A stretch of DNA of 64,000 nucleotides, taken from the NCBI GenBank assembly GCA_013076295.1, contig RQOL01000906.1, forward strand, positions 1 to 64,000. The letters run 5' to 3'. Made by a program: the position numbers and the translations under genes. Each line of letters opens with the position of its first letter. The first letter of the stretch is position 1. The notes beneath the pieces were generated by a model, which did no database searches, was not told where the DNA came from, and saw only the letters and a list, made by a program, of their open reading frames with translations. The DNA is from Sanderia malayensis (taxonomy: Eukaryota; Cnidaria; Scyphozoa; Semaeostomeae; Pelagiidae). Below, in pieces: positions 11,957 through 21,849 of the stretch.

Positions 11957-13560
11957 ATTTTACTTGATTGAAAGAGCCACCATTGTTATTCCCGCCATTT
12001 GGTGCAAAATATAGTCATCAGCCAATGGAACTGTTCTTGTTGCTAAGGCGTTGCTACGGTGTGACGTCACATTGATAAAATGAAGGGGCGATATCTTCGG
12101 TTCTGAGAAAGATATCAAGGTTCTGTAAATTTTTTCTTGTTTAGTTTGAGACTTTCGTTCTGTTGACATTATAAGAAATTTGCTATCTATTAAGTGAAGC
12201 GCTTGACAAAACGTTTTTTTCTATAAGGGCTCAGTACTGGATTTTCAGTATTTAACCCCCCTGTCAATTCTACATGCCCCATTTTAAAAAAGTCTATCAT
12301 GCCATTTCTTACCACTGGGGTCATACCCTTCACGAAAATCACCATCAATGTTATTCCCGCCAAGTGGTACCGAAAAAGGTCATCAGCCCATGGACTATTA
12401 GTAATTGTGTGGGTATTTGCTTTGCTATTATGCTAAACTTGTGATTGCTTAGCAATCGTGACGCTCACACGACGCCATGCACACCTCTTTTATGCAATCT
12501 ATCATAAACATTACAGCTAATTGAAAAATTCATGTGGTTTTGTTCCGCTTTGATCAGATAGTCTTTCCAATTATATCACACCAAGTCACAACAAACGAAT
12601 CACGCACCGCACGGCACTTATTATTTTGGCAATTTTTGTTTATGATTTGCTGAAAACTTCCACTTTGAAGTTTTCCTTTTGAGTTTGGTCTCAACCATAT
12701 ATTAACTGACGTTTCTAGTTGTTTTTTATTCTAATTTTTTTATTCTGTTTTTTTATACTGTTCATTTTTCTTGATTGTTTACACGTTTTTTTATATAAGA
12801 AACCCCTTTATAAGTAACTTACTGGCAAAATTTGTGCTAAATTACGATAGATTCCTGTGTTCTATTGTTTTCCTTAACAATAGAAAACAATAGAAAATTT
12901 AAGAAACTTTTAATAGTAGGGTTTGAGTTGAGCCAGGTTTCTCATAAGCTAAAAAACGGTCCGTGAAAAGCGAAATCATAGGGGCCGGATCAATTCCTGT
13001 CTGTTTTGGCACGAAAGCATAAATGTATCAGTTGTTGATTATACAATATATGTTAGACGAATTCTTTGTGATTTCTAGGGGGGGCGCAGGGGGGCGGAGC
13101 CCCCCTTGTTAAAGTATATCCTGACTTTGGGGGGGCGCAGCCCCCCCAAACAATCTCTGTATTTGTGCTCTGCGAAATTTCTCGTTATCGAGAAGTTAAA
13201 GTTTAAAGGCCTCATTTGTAAAGATTCTGATGTCCGTTGCATGCCAGGTGTTAATTCTCGTATGGTTGGTGTCTTCTTTAGCTGTTTCTATTCCTTTAAA
13301 GGTTTATAAACCAATGTTTGGTCTGGTTTGGTTTGTGTGAGCATGTTTTTCATATTTGCGCCAATGAAAACATGGGTGTGGTCACAAAAAGCCACACCCA
13401 CTCTGGAGGTTTTGCTTTTGGAGCCCCCCTTGTTAATTTTTTTAGAAATCACCACTGCTTTAGTGCATTGTAATTTATCATAAATAAGTCTATGTGAGCC
13501 TTAACAAGCGATTTTTATGACTAACTGGTCATTTTTGAATGATGATGTCATGCCTCAATT
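11957..13560. other. Non-coding, AT-rich; no gene recognised
   Basis: No convincing coding signal on either strand. It holds a G/C-run repeat at about 13074-13160 (GGGGGGCGCAGG and GGGGGGCGCAGCCCCCC), of the same style as the MITE at 1188-1516, and short internal duplications such as TTCCCGCCA near 11990 and 12355. Probably degraded repeats. Confidence 0.5.
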
Positions 13561-13599
13561 GTGTTTAACTATGAAATAGAAAAAATGGCCTTATTCCTG

Positions 13600-13796
13600 C
13601 TTCGTTCCTGTTCATTCCTGTTCATTCCTCTTTCGTTCCTGTTCATTCCTGTTCATTCCTCTCATTCCTCCTTCGTTCCTGTTCATTCCTGTTCATTCCT
13701 GTTCATTCCTCCTTCGTTCCTGTTCATTCCTGTTCGTTCCTGTTCATTCCTGTTCATTCCTCCTTCGTTCCTGTTCATTCCTGTTCATTCAGCATT
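13600..13796. repeat. Minisatellite of GTTCATTCCT decamers
   Basis: About 200 bp of 10-bp units, GTTCATTCCT, mixed with CTTCGTTCCT and CTC variants. The variants recur in a higher-order pattern of two to four GTTCATTCCT units followed by one CCTTCGTTCCT. The open frame across it (Phe-Ile-Pro-Val-His-Ser) is a by-product of the repeat. Confidence 0.9.
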
Positions 13797-13808
13797 TTAG
13801 TAATAGCC

Positions 13809-14753
13809 GTGTAGCATGCAAAATATAATGGATTTTCGCAGCAGATTTTAATAGGTTTACGAGGTGTCAATCTTCCATCATTGAAAATTTTACTCTGAAC
13901 GAAATCAGAGTAAAATCGAGTCCATCACTTTTTTTCAAAGACGCCGACAAATTCTTACGTCGTGTAGTGTTTTGTTTCGTAGAGTTTCGAGAAAAGAAGT
14001 ATACCACTTGAAATTGTGCTTAGAAATATCATCATTTGCATGAAAACGAATATTAATAATGATCATGAAAAATTTTAAGTGCAAAACAATCTCGAAAGAT
14101 CAAATTTCGTGGAATATAGTAGTGCGAAATAAGTTAATTTGTATCCTCGGAATTTCGAAATAGTTCTATATAATGTCAATTAATATTACATATTAAACAG
14201 ATAGGGCAACGCTATTACATTACTCGATCTGTTGCCAGGAAGACCCAAAAGAAACAGGAAGACGCGACCGCGTCTGCTAAAAATTCCAGAAGATCCTTGT
14301 TGTCTTGTTGATTTTTTTCATAGGCCAGGAAAAGCTCCATGTTAGTGGCAATGTCTTGTTTGGACTGCTGTATGCATGTATAATAAACAATATGCATCTG
14401 ACCATGTATATAAATTAACTTATATTTCGCACTACTATATTCCACGAAATTTGATGTTTCGAGGTTGTTTTGCACTTAAAATTTTTTCCTGATCATTATT
14501 AATATTCGTTTTCATGCAAATGATGATATTTCTAAGCACAATTTCAAGTTGTACATTTCTTTTCTCGAAACTCTAGGCCGTTTCCTTCTTCACCAAAACA
14601 ATACACGACGTAAGAATTTGTCGGCGTCTTTGTAAAAAAGTGATGGACTCGATTTTACTCTGCTTTCGTTCAGAGTAAAATTTTCAATGATGGAGGATTA
14701 ACACCTCGTAAACCTATTAAAATCTGCTGCGAAAATCCATCATTTTTGCATGC
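13809..14753. mobile_element. Foldback/TIR element with ~330-bp arms
   Basis: Left arm (about 13809-14140) and right arm (about 14412-14753) are inverted copies roughly 90% alike, running from GCATGCAAAA at the outer ends to the CGCACTACTATATTCCACG region inside. About 270 bp of spacer separates them and shows no clear gene. The right end abuts the LINE fragment, where TTTTGCATGC occurs twice, so the element may have inserted into the LINE. Confidence 0.75.
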
Positions 14754-15543
14754 TGGATTGGATTTTTGCATGCTGCACAAAAGAATGGACCAAATTCGTG
14801 TGAACCTGCAACAAGATTTTGATTGTTTTGTCACTTGGCTAGAATCGAATGAACTCGTGATCAACACCAGAATCGGAAAAACTGAAACCATGATCTTCGG
14901 TACCGGAAAAAGGATAAGTATGGCAGAAAACACTTCATTACAGATCAACCACCAAGGAAGTATCATCCACCAGACCGATGGCTACAAATACCTCGGACTT
15001 GCTCTTAACAATACCCTCTGTATGACTGAGCATATCAAGTCGTCAATGAAGAAAGCGTCGTCGAGACTGAACCTACTGAAGAAAATGAGATCTTTTATGG
15101 ACTCAAAAACTGCGACTACAATTTATCAATCAATGATCTTCCCGTTCCTAACTAATTGTACCTTTGCCACATTTGGAGCCACTGCGAATTATTTGAAAGA
15201 AAGAACTGCTAGAATTGAAAAACGAGCATCAAGAATAATTGGAAAGGAAGTTCCTGATACAAATCAAATCAGAATCATGCGTATCTGCTCATTCGTCCAG
15301 AAATGTCTGTATGACGAAGTCTGTGAACCTTTCCAATCCTATTTTAAATTGAAAACACAAAAACCTTCCACTCGAAATTACTCGGCAGTTGTTGTTCCAC
15401 GCTTCAAGTTGGAATCAGCACGGTATTCCTTCTACGTGCAAGGTGCCTTGGCTTTCAATAATTTGCCAGAGGAAATCCAGAGAGAAAAAGACCATTTAAA
15501 ATTTAAAACATTTTTAAAAAACTTCTTGCTTAATTCATTTTAA
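14746..15543 (+). pseudogene. Non-LTR retrotransposon (CR1/L2-like) reverse transcriptase C-terminus
   Basis: This 265-residue frame matches the end of LINE reverse transcriptases of the CR1/L2/Jockey type. The block FVTWLESNELVINTRIGKTE is the thumb-side motif that follows the catalytic YADD (absent here), then YLGLALNNTL, then LLKKMRSFMDSKTATTIYQS and a short basic tail. The endonuclease, the palm with YADD and everything upstream are missing, as expected of a 5'-truncated LINE insertion; a foldback lies against the 5' edge. The frame is otherwise open to its natural stop, so the insertion is fairly young. Confidence 0.8.
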
Positions 15544-15842
15544 ATTTAAATTTTTAGTTTAAATTTTTAAATTTTTATTTTTAATCTTTAATTCATAATA
15601 GTTTTACTTTATATAGTTCGATTTCGTAACCTTTTTTAATTCATTTTTAATTTTAATTTTTAAATTTAAATTTTAATTTTTAATTCATAATAGTTTTACT
15701 TTATATAGTTCAATTTCGTAATCATATATTTCTTTGTAATTACAGGACCCTATTGAAAACAGTGTATATATTTATATATCATACGACTGAAAGTGTCATC
15801 CTGTATAAATATTCGTTTTAATAATAATAATAATAATAATAA
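15544..15842 (+). repeat. LINE 3' UTR with duplicated AT-rich block and (TAA)n tail
   Basis: After the LINE stop, an AT-rich block (TTCATAATAGTTTTACTTTA) occurs twice, at about 15591 and 15687, followed by a simple repeat of AAT triplets at 15820-15842. CR1/L2-type elements end in short microsatellite tails rather than poly(A), so this is taken as the end of the insertion. Confidence 0.65.
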
Positions 15843-15949
15843 TGCTACACGAACACTTTTTATCACGTTGGTCCAATATCAAAAAAAGTGATGGCAAAAA
15901 GTGATCGTGTAACCCGGCCTTTACAGAGGGAGTATCGGCCGTTAGCACT

Positions 15950-16192
15950 CTACAATCCTTCACAAAATACATTGAGAATCGCAAAAATACAAGATAGCAG
16001 TACGTTTTTTGGCAAACGTTTGCACGAAAAATGATTCCCCAGCACTCCCTTCCCCTGACTATGCAATGTTGTCATTATTGTGGAAAGAAAACCTCATCAT
16101 ATCCTCAAAGAAGCTGAGAAACAAACCAACATTGATTGTTTGGGGGAGGGGAAAGACAAAGGCAGTCTCAGAATTTATGTGGACGATTGTCT
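15950..16192 (+). repeat. Direct repeat, left copy (pair with 20242-20485)
   Basis: About 240 bp beginning ACAATCCTTCACAAAATACA and ending GTGGACGATTGT recurs at 20242-20485 in the same orientation at about 95% identity, with a few-base deletion (AACACCTAACC) as the largest difference. One frame reads protein-like (NIDCLGEGKDKGS in the right copy) and may be a fragment of an unknown repeated gene. The two copies bracket the Rep gene, its hairpin and the Tc1 element. Confidence 0.85.
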
Positions 16193-16753
16193 GAAATTTG
16201 GAACAACATTTGAAAAGGGTATGTAGCATTTGCAGTCTTGCAATTTCACATTACTTGTTGTAAAGAAAAGCATTGCATGGGTGACACGTTTTTGGGGTAA
16301 TGAGAAAGCAACTTCTAGGAACCAATGACAAAAAAGGGTAGCTGGGGTAAATGAGAAAAAGGGTACCTATTTCACACAAGATTTAGTTATTTCACGGAAA
16401 ATGAATATGTTTCTAAAGAAACAACATGATTCATCAGTTTTTACGTTAGGCCAAACGCGTAAACAAAGGTTTTCTAGTGTCTTCAGTCATGTTTATTTCG
16501 ACATTTTGACCGAGTATACTTGCAGTTGGGACAATAGCTAATTTCACAATTTTACGCATACAATAATTGTACTTACCAAACGATATGACAACGAAGAAGA
16601 CACAAGAAAAACGGAGACGTCGCTGTTGCAAAATTCAACTTCTGAAGTATTGCCTGGAATTGGATTATAAATATCATGTGGCTATTGATACTCCACAGAT
16701 TTGCAGGAAGTAATGGGAGTGTTGTGAGATTTTATATCACATATCACTGGTGA
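16193..16753. other. Non-coding stretch before the Rep gene
   Basis: No gene recognised. A TATA-like TTATAAATA lies near 16664, about 160 bp before the preferred Rep start at 16826, and could serve as its promoter. No GTTACC hairpin matching the downstream one is present on this side. Confidence 0.4.
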
Positions 16754-18167
16754 ATGAGTTGGCTGCAAATTGGCGCGTTCTATTCATTTTTTCAAATCAA
16801 CAATAAGCACACGTTCTATTTGATAATGTCTGAATCTGATTTGCAAACGTCTCGTAGTGGAAAGAGGCAGTACCTGGTGACCTATTCCCAGGCTGATTAC
16901 CACAAATTTGCAACAAGGGAAAGTTTCGGTATGATGTTGCAAAAGGAGTTTAATAGTGGGAACAGCAAAGTAAAAGTGTCCCATTGGGCCTGTTGTAAAG
17001 AGATGCACGAAGCTGGTGGGTTTCACTATCACTGCTGTTTGAAGCTGACAGGGATGAAAAAGTGGTTGAGTGTCAAGAGAGACATCACGAAGAATCACAA
17101 CATTGTTGTCAATTTTTTCTGACAGTCACAGTCATTACATCTATGCGTATCGATATGTGTGCAAGTCAGATACAGAAGTTGCACACAGTCCAGGTCATCC
17201 CGATTTGTCTGAAGTGGGATCTCCACGCACAAAAGCTTCCACCGCTGCGCTTCGTGAAGGCAGCAGAAAGCGCAGATCTGCATCACCAAATTCGCAGAAA
17301 TGCACAAGCAGCAAAATCAAGAGGCGCCTTAGCAATCTTGAAGTTTGTGATTATGTTGTCGAAAACAACATTCACAATCTACAGGAGCTATTTGCAAAAG
17401 CAGATTCGCGTAAGCAAGAAGGTGAATGCGATTTGGCGATTTTCTTGTTTTCCCGTGCTCAGAAAACATTAGATGAGCTTATCAGCAAGTTTTGGCTTTT
17501 AAAGACTGCATCAAGTGGCTTAGCTCTCCGCCAAGTTAGCAGAATTGATAAGGTGCGAGATACTGCAAAAAATGGCTGCTTTCATGAATGTCATGGGAGC
17601 TGGATGGAATGCGCCCTGGAGGTTTTAACCTTGAATGGAATAGATCCAGCTGTGTTTGCCAAATACATTCGAGATCTTTTGGTATTGGGGAGAGGAAAAT
17701 TCCGTAACCTCATGATATATGGCCGGTCAAATTGCGCCAAAACATTCATGTTGAAGCCCCTAAAGAATATATTTGGAGAAGGCCTTTTTGACAACCCAGC
17801 AAATGACAAATACGCCTGGGTGGGTGCTGACAAAGCAGAGGTGATATTGTTGCAAGACTTCCGATTCAGCAAGGAGGTCATTACGTGGAAAGACTTGCTA
17901 CTGCTTCTTGAAGGTGAGACAGTGAAGCTGCCAGCTCCAAAGAATCACTTCACATCAGATGTAGTCATTCAGTCTGATGTCCCTATATTCGCAACAGGAA
18001 AGTCTCCCATTGTTTACCGAGGACCCTTCAACGCGGAAGACGAGCGTGAAACAGACATGATGAACAGTCGGTGGAGGTTGGTGCATTTCAAGCATGTTTT
18101 TGAGGAGGAAAATCAGAAAAGAATAGCACCATGTGGTGCTTGTTTTGCAAAACTTGTTCTGTCATAA
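16754..18167 (+). pseudogene. HUH endonuclease / SF3 helicase Rep protein, one frameshift
   Basis: A replication initiator of the Rep class (CRESS-DNA virus, parvovirus and plasmid style), probably a mobile or endogenised element. The first frame (preferred start ATG at 16826) has a motif-1-like YLVTYSQAD and the HUH motif HYH at about 17024-17032. The frame then shifts by one base in a run of six T near 17111. The second frame carries the nicking-tyrosine motif YVCK (about 17155), a spacer of ~170 residues, and an SF3 helicase: Walker A GRSNCAKT (17720), Walker B VILLQDF (17841), motif C ending in FATGKS (about 17990) and an Arg finger region MMNSRWRL. All core catalytic residues remain, split between the two frames. 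The frameshift could be decay, a sequencing error in the T run, or a recoding site. No capsid gene is nearby. Confidence 0.75.
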
Positions 18168-18248
18168 GAAAACTGACTTTAAAACATTATGGGACTGAAA
18201 GTTTGCAGAATGTAATGTTCTGCATTTAATGTTTCTTGCATTGTCTCC

Positions 18249-18485
18249 AACGCGTTACCAACGTGTTACCAACGAGTTACCATACGAGTTACCATTTTCT
18301 ATATAGGCTTCACACCAGAGATTGACGTGTTACCACGAGTTACCATCGTTTTTAAAAGAACTTATCTCTTCCTTATTTTTATGGACTCTGTGGTAACTCG
18401 TGGTAACACGTCAACCACGGTCTGAAGCCTATATAGATAATGGTAACTCGTATGGTAACTCGTCGGTAACACGTCGGTAACACGC
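18249..18485. repeat. Hairpin-forming inverted repeat with six GTTACC units per arm
   Basis: Arms of about 100 bp (18249-18347 and 18388-18485) are inverted copies about 90% alike around an AT-rich centre of ~40 bp. Each arm holds six GTTACC (or GGTAAC) hexamers, most spaced 10-11 bp apart (for example GTTACCAACGT then GTTACCAACGA), plus a shared block TCTATATAGGCTTCA. It begins about 80 bp after the Rep stop and ends about 50 bp before the Tc1 gene. Regularly spaced iterons in a palindrome are what HUH Rep proteins bind at their origins. An unrelated MITE is the main alternative. Confidence 0.7.
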
Positions 18486-18536
18486 AGGAATAAAGAAAAT
18501 ATGCCTCACCTATAAATTATTCATCGTCATGACACC

Positions 18537-19645
18537 TTAATAATTAATTCGCTGGCTTTTTGCCTTCTTTACCATATCAATACGTTTATCCATAGATGCA
18601 ATTGTTTTATCAATAATTTCGGGGGAATAACTCAGTAGTGTCTGTTTAGCTCTTTCACAAAATTGCGAGTACGTCTCGTGCGTTATTCTGTTGCTAAATG
18701 CATCTTCTCGCAGTTTTGACTTAACGTTGTGGAAAACATTTTCGATCGGATTGAGGTCAGGACTGCGAGCTGGGATCGTAAACTTTCTTGCCCCGACATC
18801 ACACATGGCTTGTTGTGCCTTTCGGCTGTTCTGGGAAGGGTCACCATCTTGCAAGAAAAGTTTGCCTTTTACGTTGCAGCTACGCTCAAAAAGTGAAGGG
18901 AACTGTTCTCTAATAAAGTCAGCGAACTTTTGCCCATTCAGCTGCCCTTCGTATTGTTCAGCTAAACCCACACCCCTTTTATAGGCAATTGCAACTAAAA
19001 AATTTGCCGTTCTACCACCACTCCCTGCGTGGGAACCCTTTGCAGTTTGATTGTAACTGAGACCATCGGAAGGTTTACGCCACGACATTGTTCTTGGTGC
19101 CAAAGACTGATCGTGGGGATTTACTTTGTGCGTAAAACCAACTCCATCTAAATAGAACGCTACATGATCCGTCCAAACGGACGGTGTCAATGACCTGCGA
19201 ACCTTTTTAGCAAATTCGTATCTAACTTTGGGATCTTTTCGACTCAAAACTCCCTTCTTCCTTGAATGGGAATACTTAAATCCAGCTTTTCTCAACACGC
19301 GCCTCACTGTTTCATCCGAAATATCTGGTGACACACCAGCAAACACTTTCAGTCTCTTTGTTGTGAAATACCCATAGTCTCTTCGCAAAATTTCGACCTG
19401 TCGCAGAATATTACGTTTGTCTCGAACAGTAAGTTTCGGGGGCGACCTTTGTTATTTTTTCTTTTGTCAACAGTTGTGTCCTCGATTGGTCGTTTCATAT
19501 GTCTACAAATTGTTGCTTTGGAATATTTTCCATATTTTTTGACACCTGAAATTTCCCTCCATGTTTTATTTTGATCTTGGTGAAGATAGCGCCAGTGAAT
19601 TGAAACAGCCAGTGGAACTCGGTTAAGTTTGCACTTGGGCTTCAT
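18537..19645 (-). pseudogene. Tc1/mariner-family transposase (DD34E), one frameshift
   Basis: Minus-strand DDE transposase of the IS630-Tc1-mariner superfamily. The N-terminal part (19645 to about 19440) has helix-turn-helix character (ISGVKKYGKYSKATICRHMK) and a GRP linker; the frame then slips by one base in a C run near 19440. The second part (19388-18537) has first D in FYLDGVG, second D in FLQDGDPSQNS and the E in PDLNPIENVF, with 34 residues between the second D and E, hence DD34E. Length after joining, about 370 residues, is normal for the family. I could not recognise terminal inverted repeats. The catalytic residues are intact, so the insertion is relatively young. Confidence 0.85.
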
Positions 19646-20241
19646 GTTCCTATGTACGATTCTGTAACATTTAAGAAAGCCCTATACTAATAATATGTTC
19701 ACACTTGTTGCTAAGTGCAATATGCACATTAAGGAAGTAGCAAACCGTTCAATTGATTATCTAAAATTCAGGTGCATAATTGAGGTCCTGAAAGCATGCG
19801 TTTTTTCTCTTTTTTCTCAAGGTCAATGACAAAAGATAATGCAAAAATATTGGAAACAACAGGAATTGGTAAGTAACTCTTATATTGGGCTTCATTATGT
19901 GTTTTGATGAAAATTGTAGACGCCACAGTAATTGATTTGTATATGCCATTCCAACTAAGCAGTATGAAAGTAATTTCAGTTCCTCGTTCCCAAGGATTAG
20001 TCACCATTGAGCAACTTTTAAGCTTTGGTGCATGCAACAAAATCTTCACATTCCGCTTATACCCCAAAATTCCCCCCAAAAACGTCCCAGGACTCCCTAT
20101 AAACAATTAAATTTCAATATTCCAAACTATAACATCAGTTAGTCACTCTGTAATACTATCCCATTGACAAGGCATGACTAAAATGGCAAATAACGAGGAT
20201 GCAAGTTGAAAAATATTCTAAGTTTACAAAATTTGTAGGAC
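19646..20241. other. Non-coding stretch; no feature recognised
   Basis: AT-rich sequence between the Tc1 gene start and the right direct repeat. It probably includes the Tc1 5' end, but I see no inverted repeat that would fix its boundary. Confidence 0.4.
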
Positions 20242-20485
20242 AATCCTTCACAAAATACATTGAGACTCGCAAAAATACAAGATAGCAGTACGTTTTTTGG
20301 GAAACGTTTGCACGAAAAATGATTCCCCGGCACTCCCTTCCCCTGACTATGCAATGTTGTCATTATTGTGGAAAGAAAACCTCATCATATCCTCAAAGAA
20401 GCTGAGAAACAACACCTAACCAACATTGATTGTTTGGGGGAGGGGAAAGACAAAGGCAGTCTCACAATTTATGTGGACGATTGTA
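20242..20485 (+). repeat. Direct repeat, right copy (pair with 15950-16192)
   Basis: Second copy of the ~240-bp sequence, same orientation, 4.3 kb downstream of the first. A longer frame is open here (20368-20580, including NIDCLGEGKDKGSLTIYVDD), but I do not recognise the protein. Confidence 0.85.
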
Positions 20486-20545
20486 GATTATCTTATATCT
20501 TATCTCTATGCCCTCCAATGGCGGCCACTTTTTTCCAACTTGATA

Positions 20546-21118
20546 CAGTGGAATCCCGCTATAACGAACCCCGCTTATAACGAACTTCCCGCTATTTCGA
20601 ACTAAAACTCCGGTCCCCTGGTTTCTGGGAAGTAAATCCTACTGCAAATCCCCTTTTTTGTGCGAAAATAGGGAACGAAATGCGAAGAAGATCAATTCCA
20701 TCTCGAAATTATATGACGTAGCAATGAGAAACAAAAAGCAACAAAAACATGTCACTGATTTTTTTGTTTAACAGAGCAGAAAGAAATAAAAGTAGATAAA
20801 ATAGAAATAGTAATTAAAAAATTGACATCAAGTGGTAATGTTGACTTTGCTTTGTGATGTTTCATTGTTAAACATGCTTGAGCGTCTTTTCCTGTTGCAA
20901 TCTATCAGAGCAATAACTGTTGTCATCCTGCAAACTGTTTTTTGGAACAATATAGTGTACCATTTAAGCGCGAATACTTGAGGGGGGGTCCAAAAGACAT
21001 TCTGGCCCATTTGTGTTTGGAATTCTTCATAAAAAATGTCCCTTCTGTACAACGAACTCCCGCTATTGCGAACTATATTCTCGGTCCCTACAGAGTTCGT
21101 TATAGCGGGATTCCACTG
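20546..21118. mobile_element. Pogo/Tigger-type MITE
   Basis: A 573-bp element starting CAGTGGAATCCCGCTATAAC and ending in its complement (GTTATAGCGGGATTCCACTG), flanked by TA on each side. Inner parts of the ends repeat the motif (AACGAACTTCCCGCTATTTC). This end sequence and TA duplication are typical of pogo/Tigger elements. No transposase is encoded. Confidence 0.9.
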
Positions 21119-21120
21119 TA

Positions 21121-21845
21121 CTTTGAAACCTTGTGAATGAAACCCTGATGGTTGGTGGAAAACAAGAAGAGCTTGTAATAACAATGCAAGTCAATTGTTG
21201 TTATCATGGCGGCCTAAATGTTGGACAAGAAAGTTAAAAATTAATGTTCTAACTTCAAGAAAAGTTACTAAAATGATAACAATGGCATGTTAGTTAACGA
21301 CAATAGCTTAGTTATTGATGGGAATGGATTGTTGTTGGCTTTTTAACGATTATTTCGACCTGTTCTTGGAGTGTTCAGCCTGTTCTCGGGTTGTTCTGGC
21401 ATGTTTCTGTGTGTTCCGCTTTTTAGTATCGTCGGTCGTGGCACAGACACTCGAAGAAGCAATGCGAACGCGGGATGACGTCATGATTTTTCGGAGGTAC
21501 CCATTTTCAAAGTTAAATTGTGTCTCGAACGTTGAATGAAACCACACAAATTATTTTCAAAATGACGGCTAAAAAATTCACCCTGATAGTGATTCAACCG
21601 AAGCTCAAATATTCCCACCCTGAGTGGAGTTATTAAACAAAATCCAGACAACGTTTCGAAGAGGGAACAATTTTAAAGCAGTATTTTAAACGCAGACAAA
21701 TGAAGGCAGAATACTAAAGACAGAAACATATATGAATATATAAGTAAATGAATATTATATTATTATGGTAATGGAAATATAAGGAAACAAATTGAATATA
21801 TGACAACGAAACAAATAGAAAATTAACAGAAACTAATGAATATAT
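21121..21845. other. Non-coding stretch ending in an AT-rich GAAACAAAT repeat
   Basis: No gene recognised. From about 21720 the sequence is an AT-rich repeat with the motif GACAACGAAACAAATAGAAA, which continues at 23352-23371 and 24196-24315 after two inserted elements are removed. Confidence 0.5.
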
Positions 21846-21849
21846 GATA

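Noticed and set aside
13600..13796. Regular repeats that could suggest a CRISPR-like array or a Ser/Pro-repeat protein
   Set aside because: Units are 10 bp without spacers in animal DNA; the open frame follows from a repeat lacking stops.
18249..18485. Hairpin as the terminal inverted repeat of the Tc1/mariner element
   Set aside because: No matching inverted copy exists beyond the transposase start (after 19645), so it does not bound the Tc1 element.
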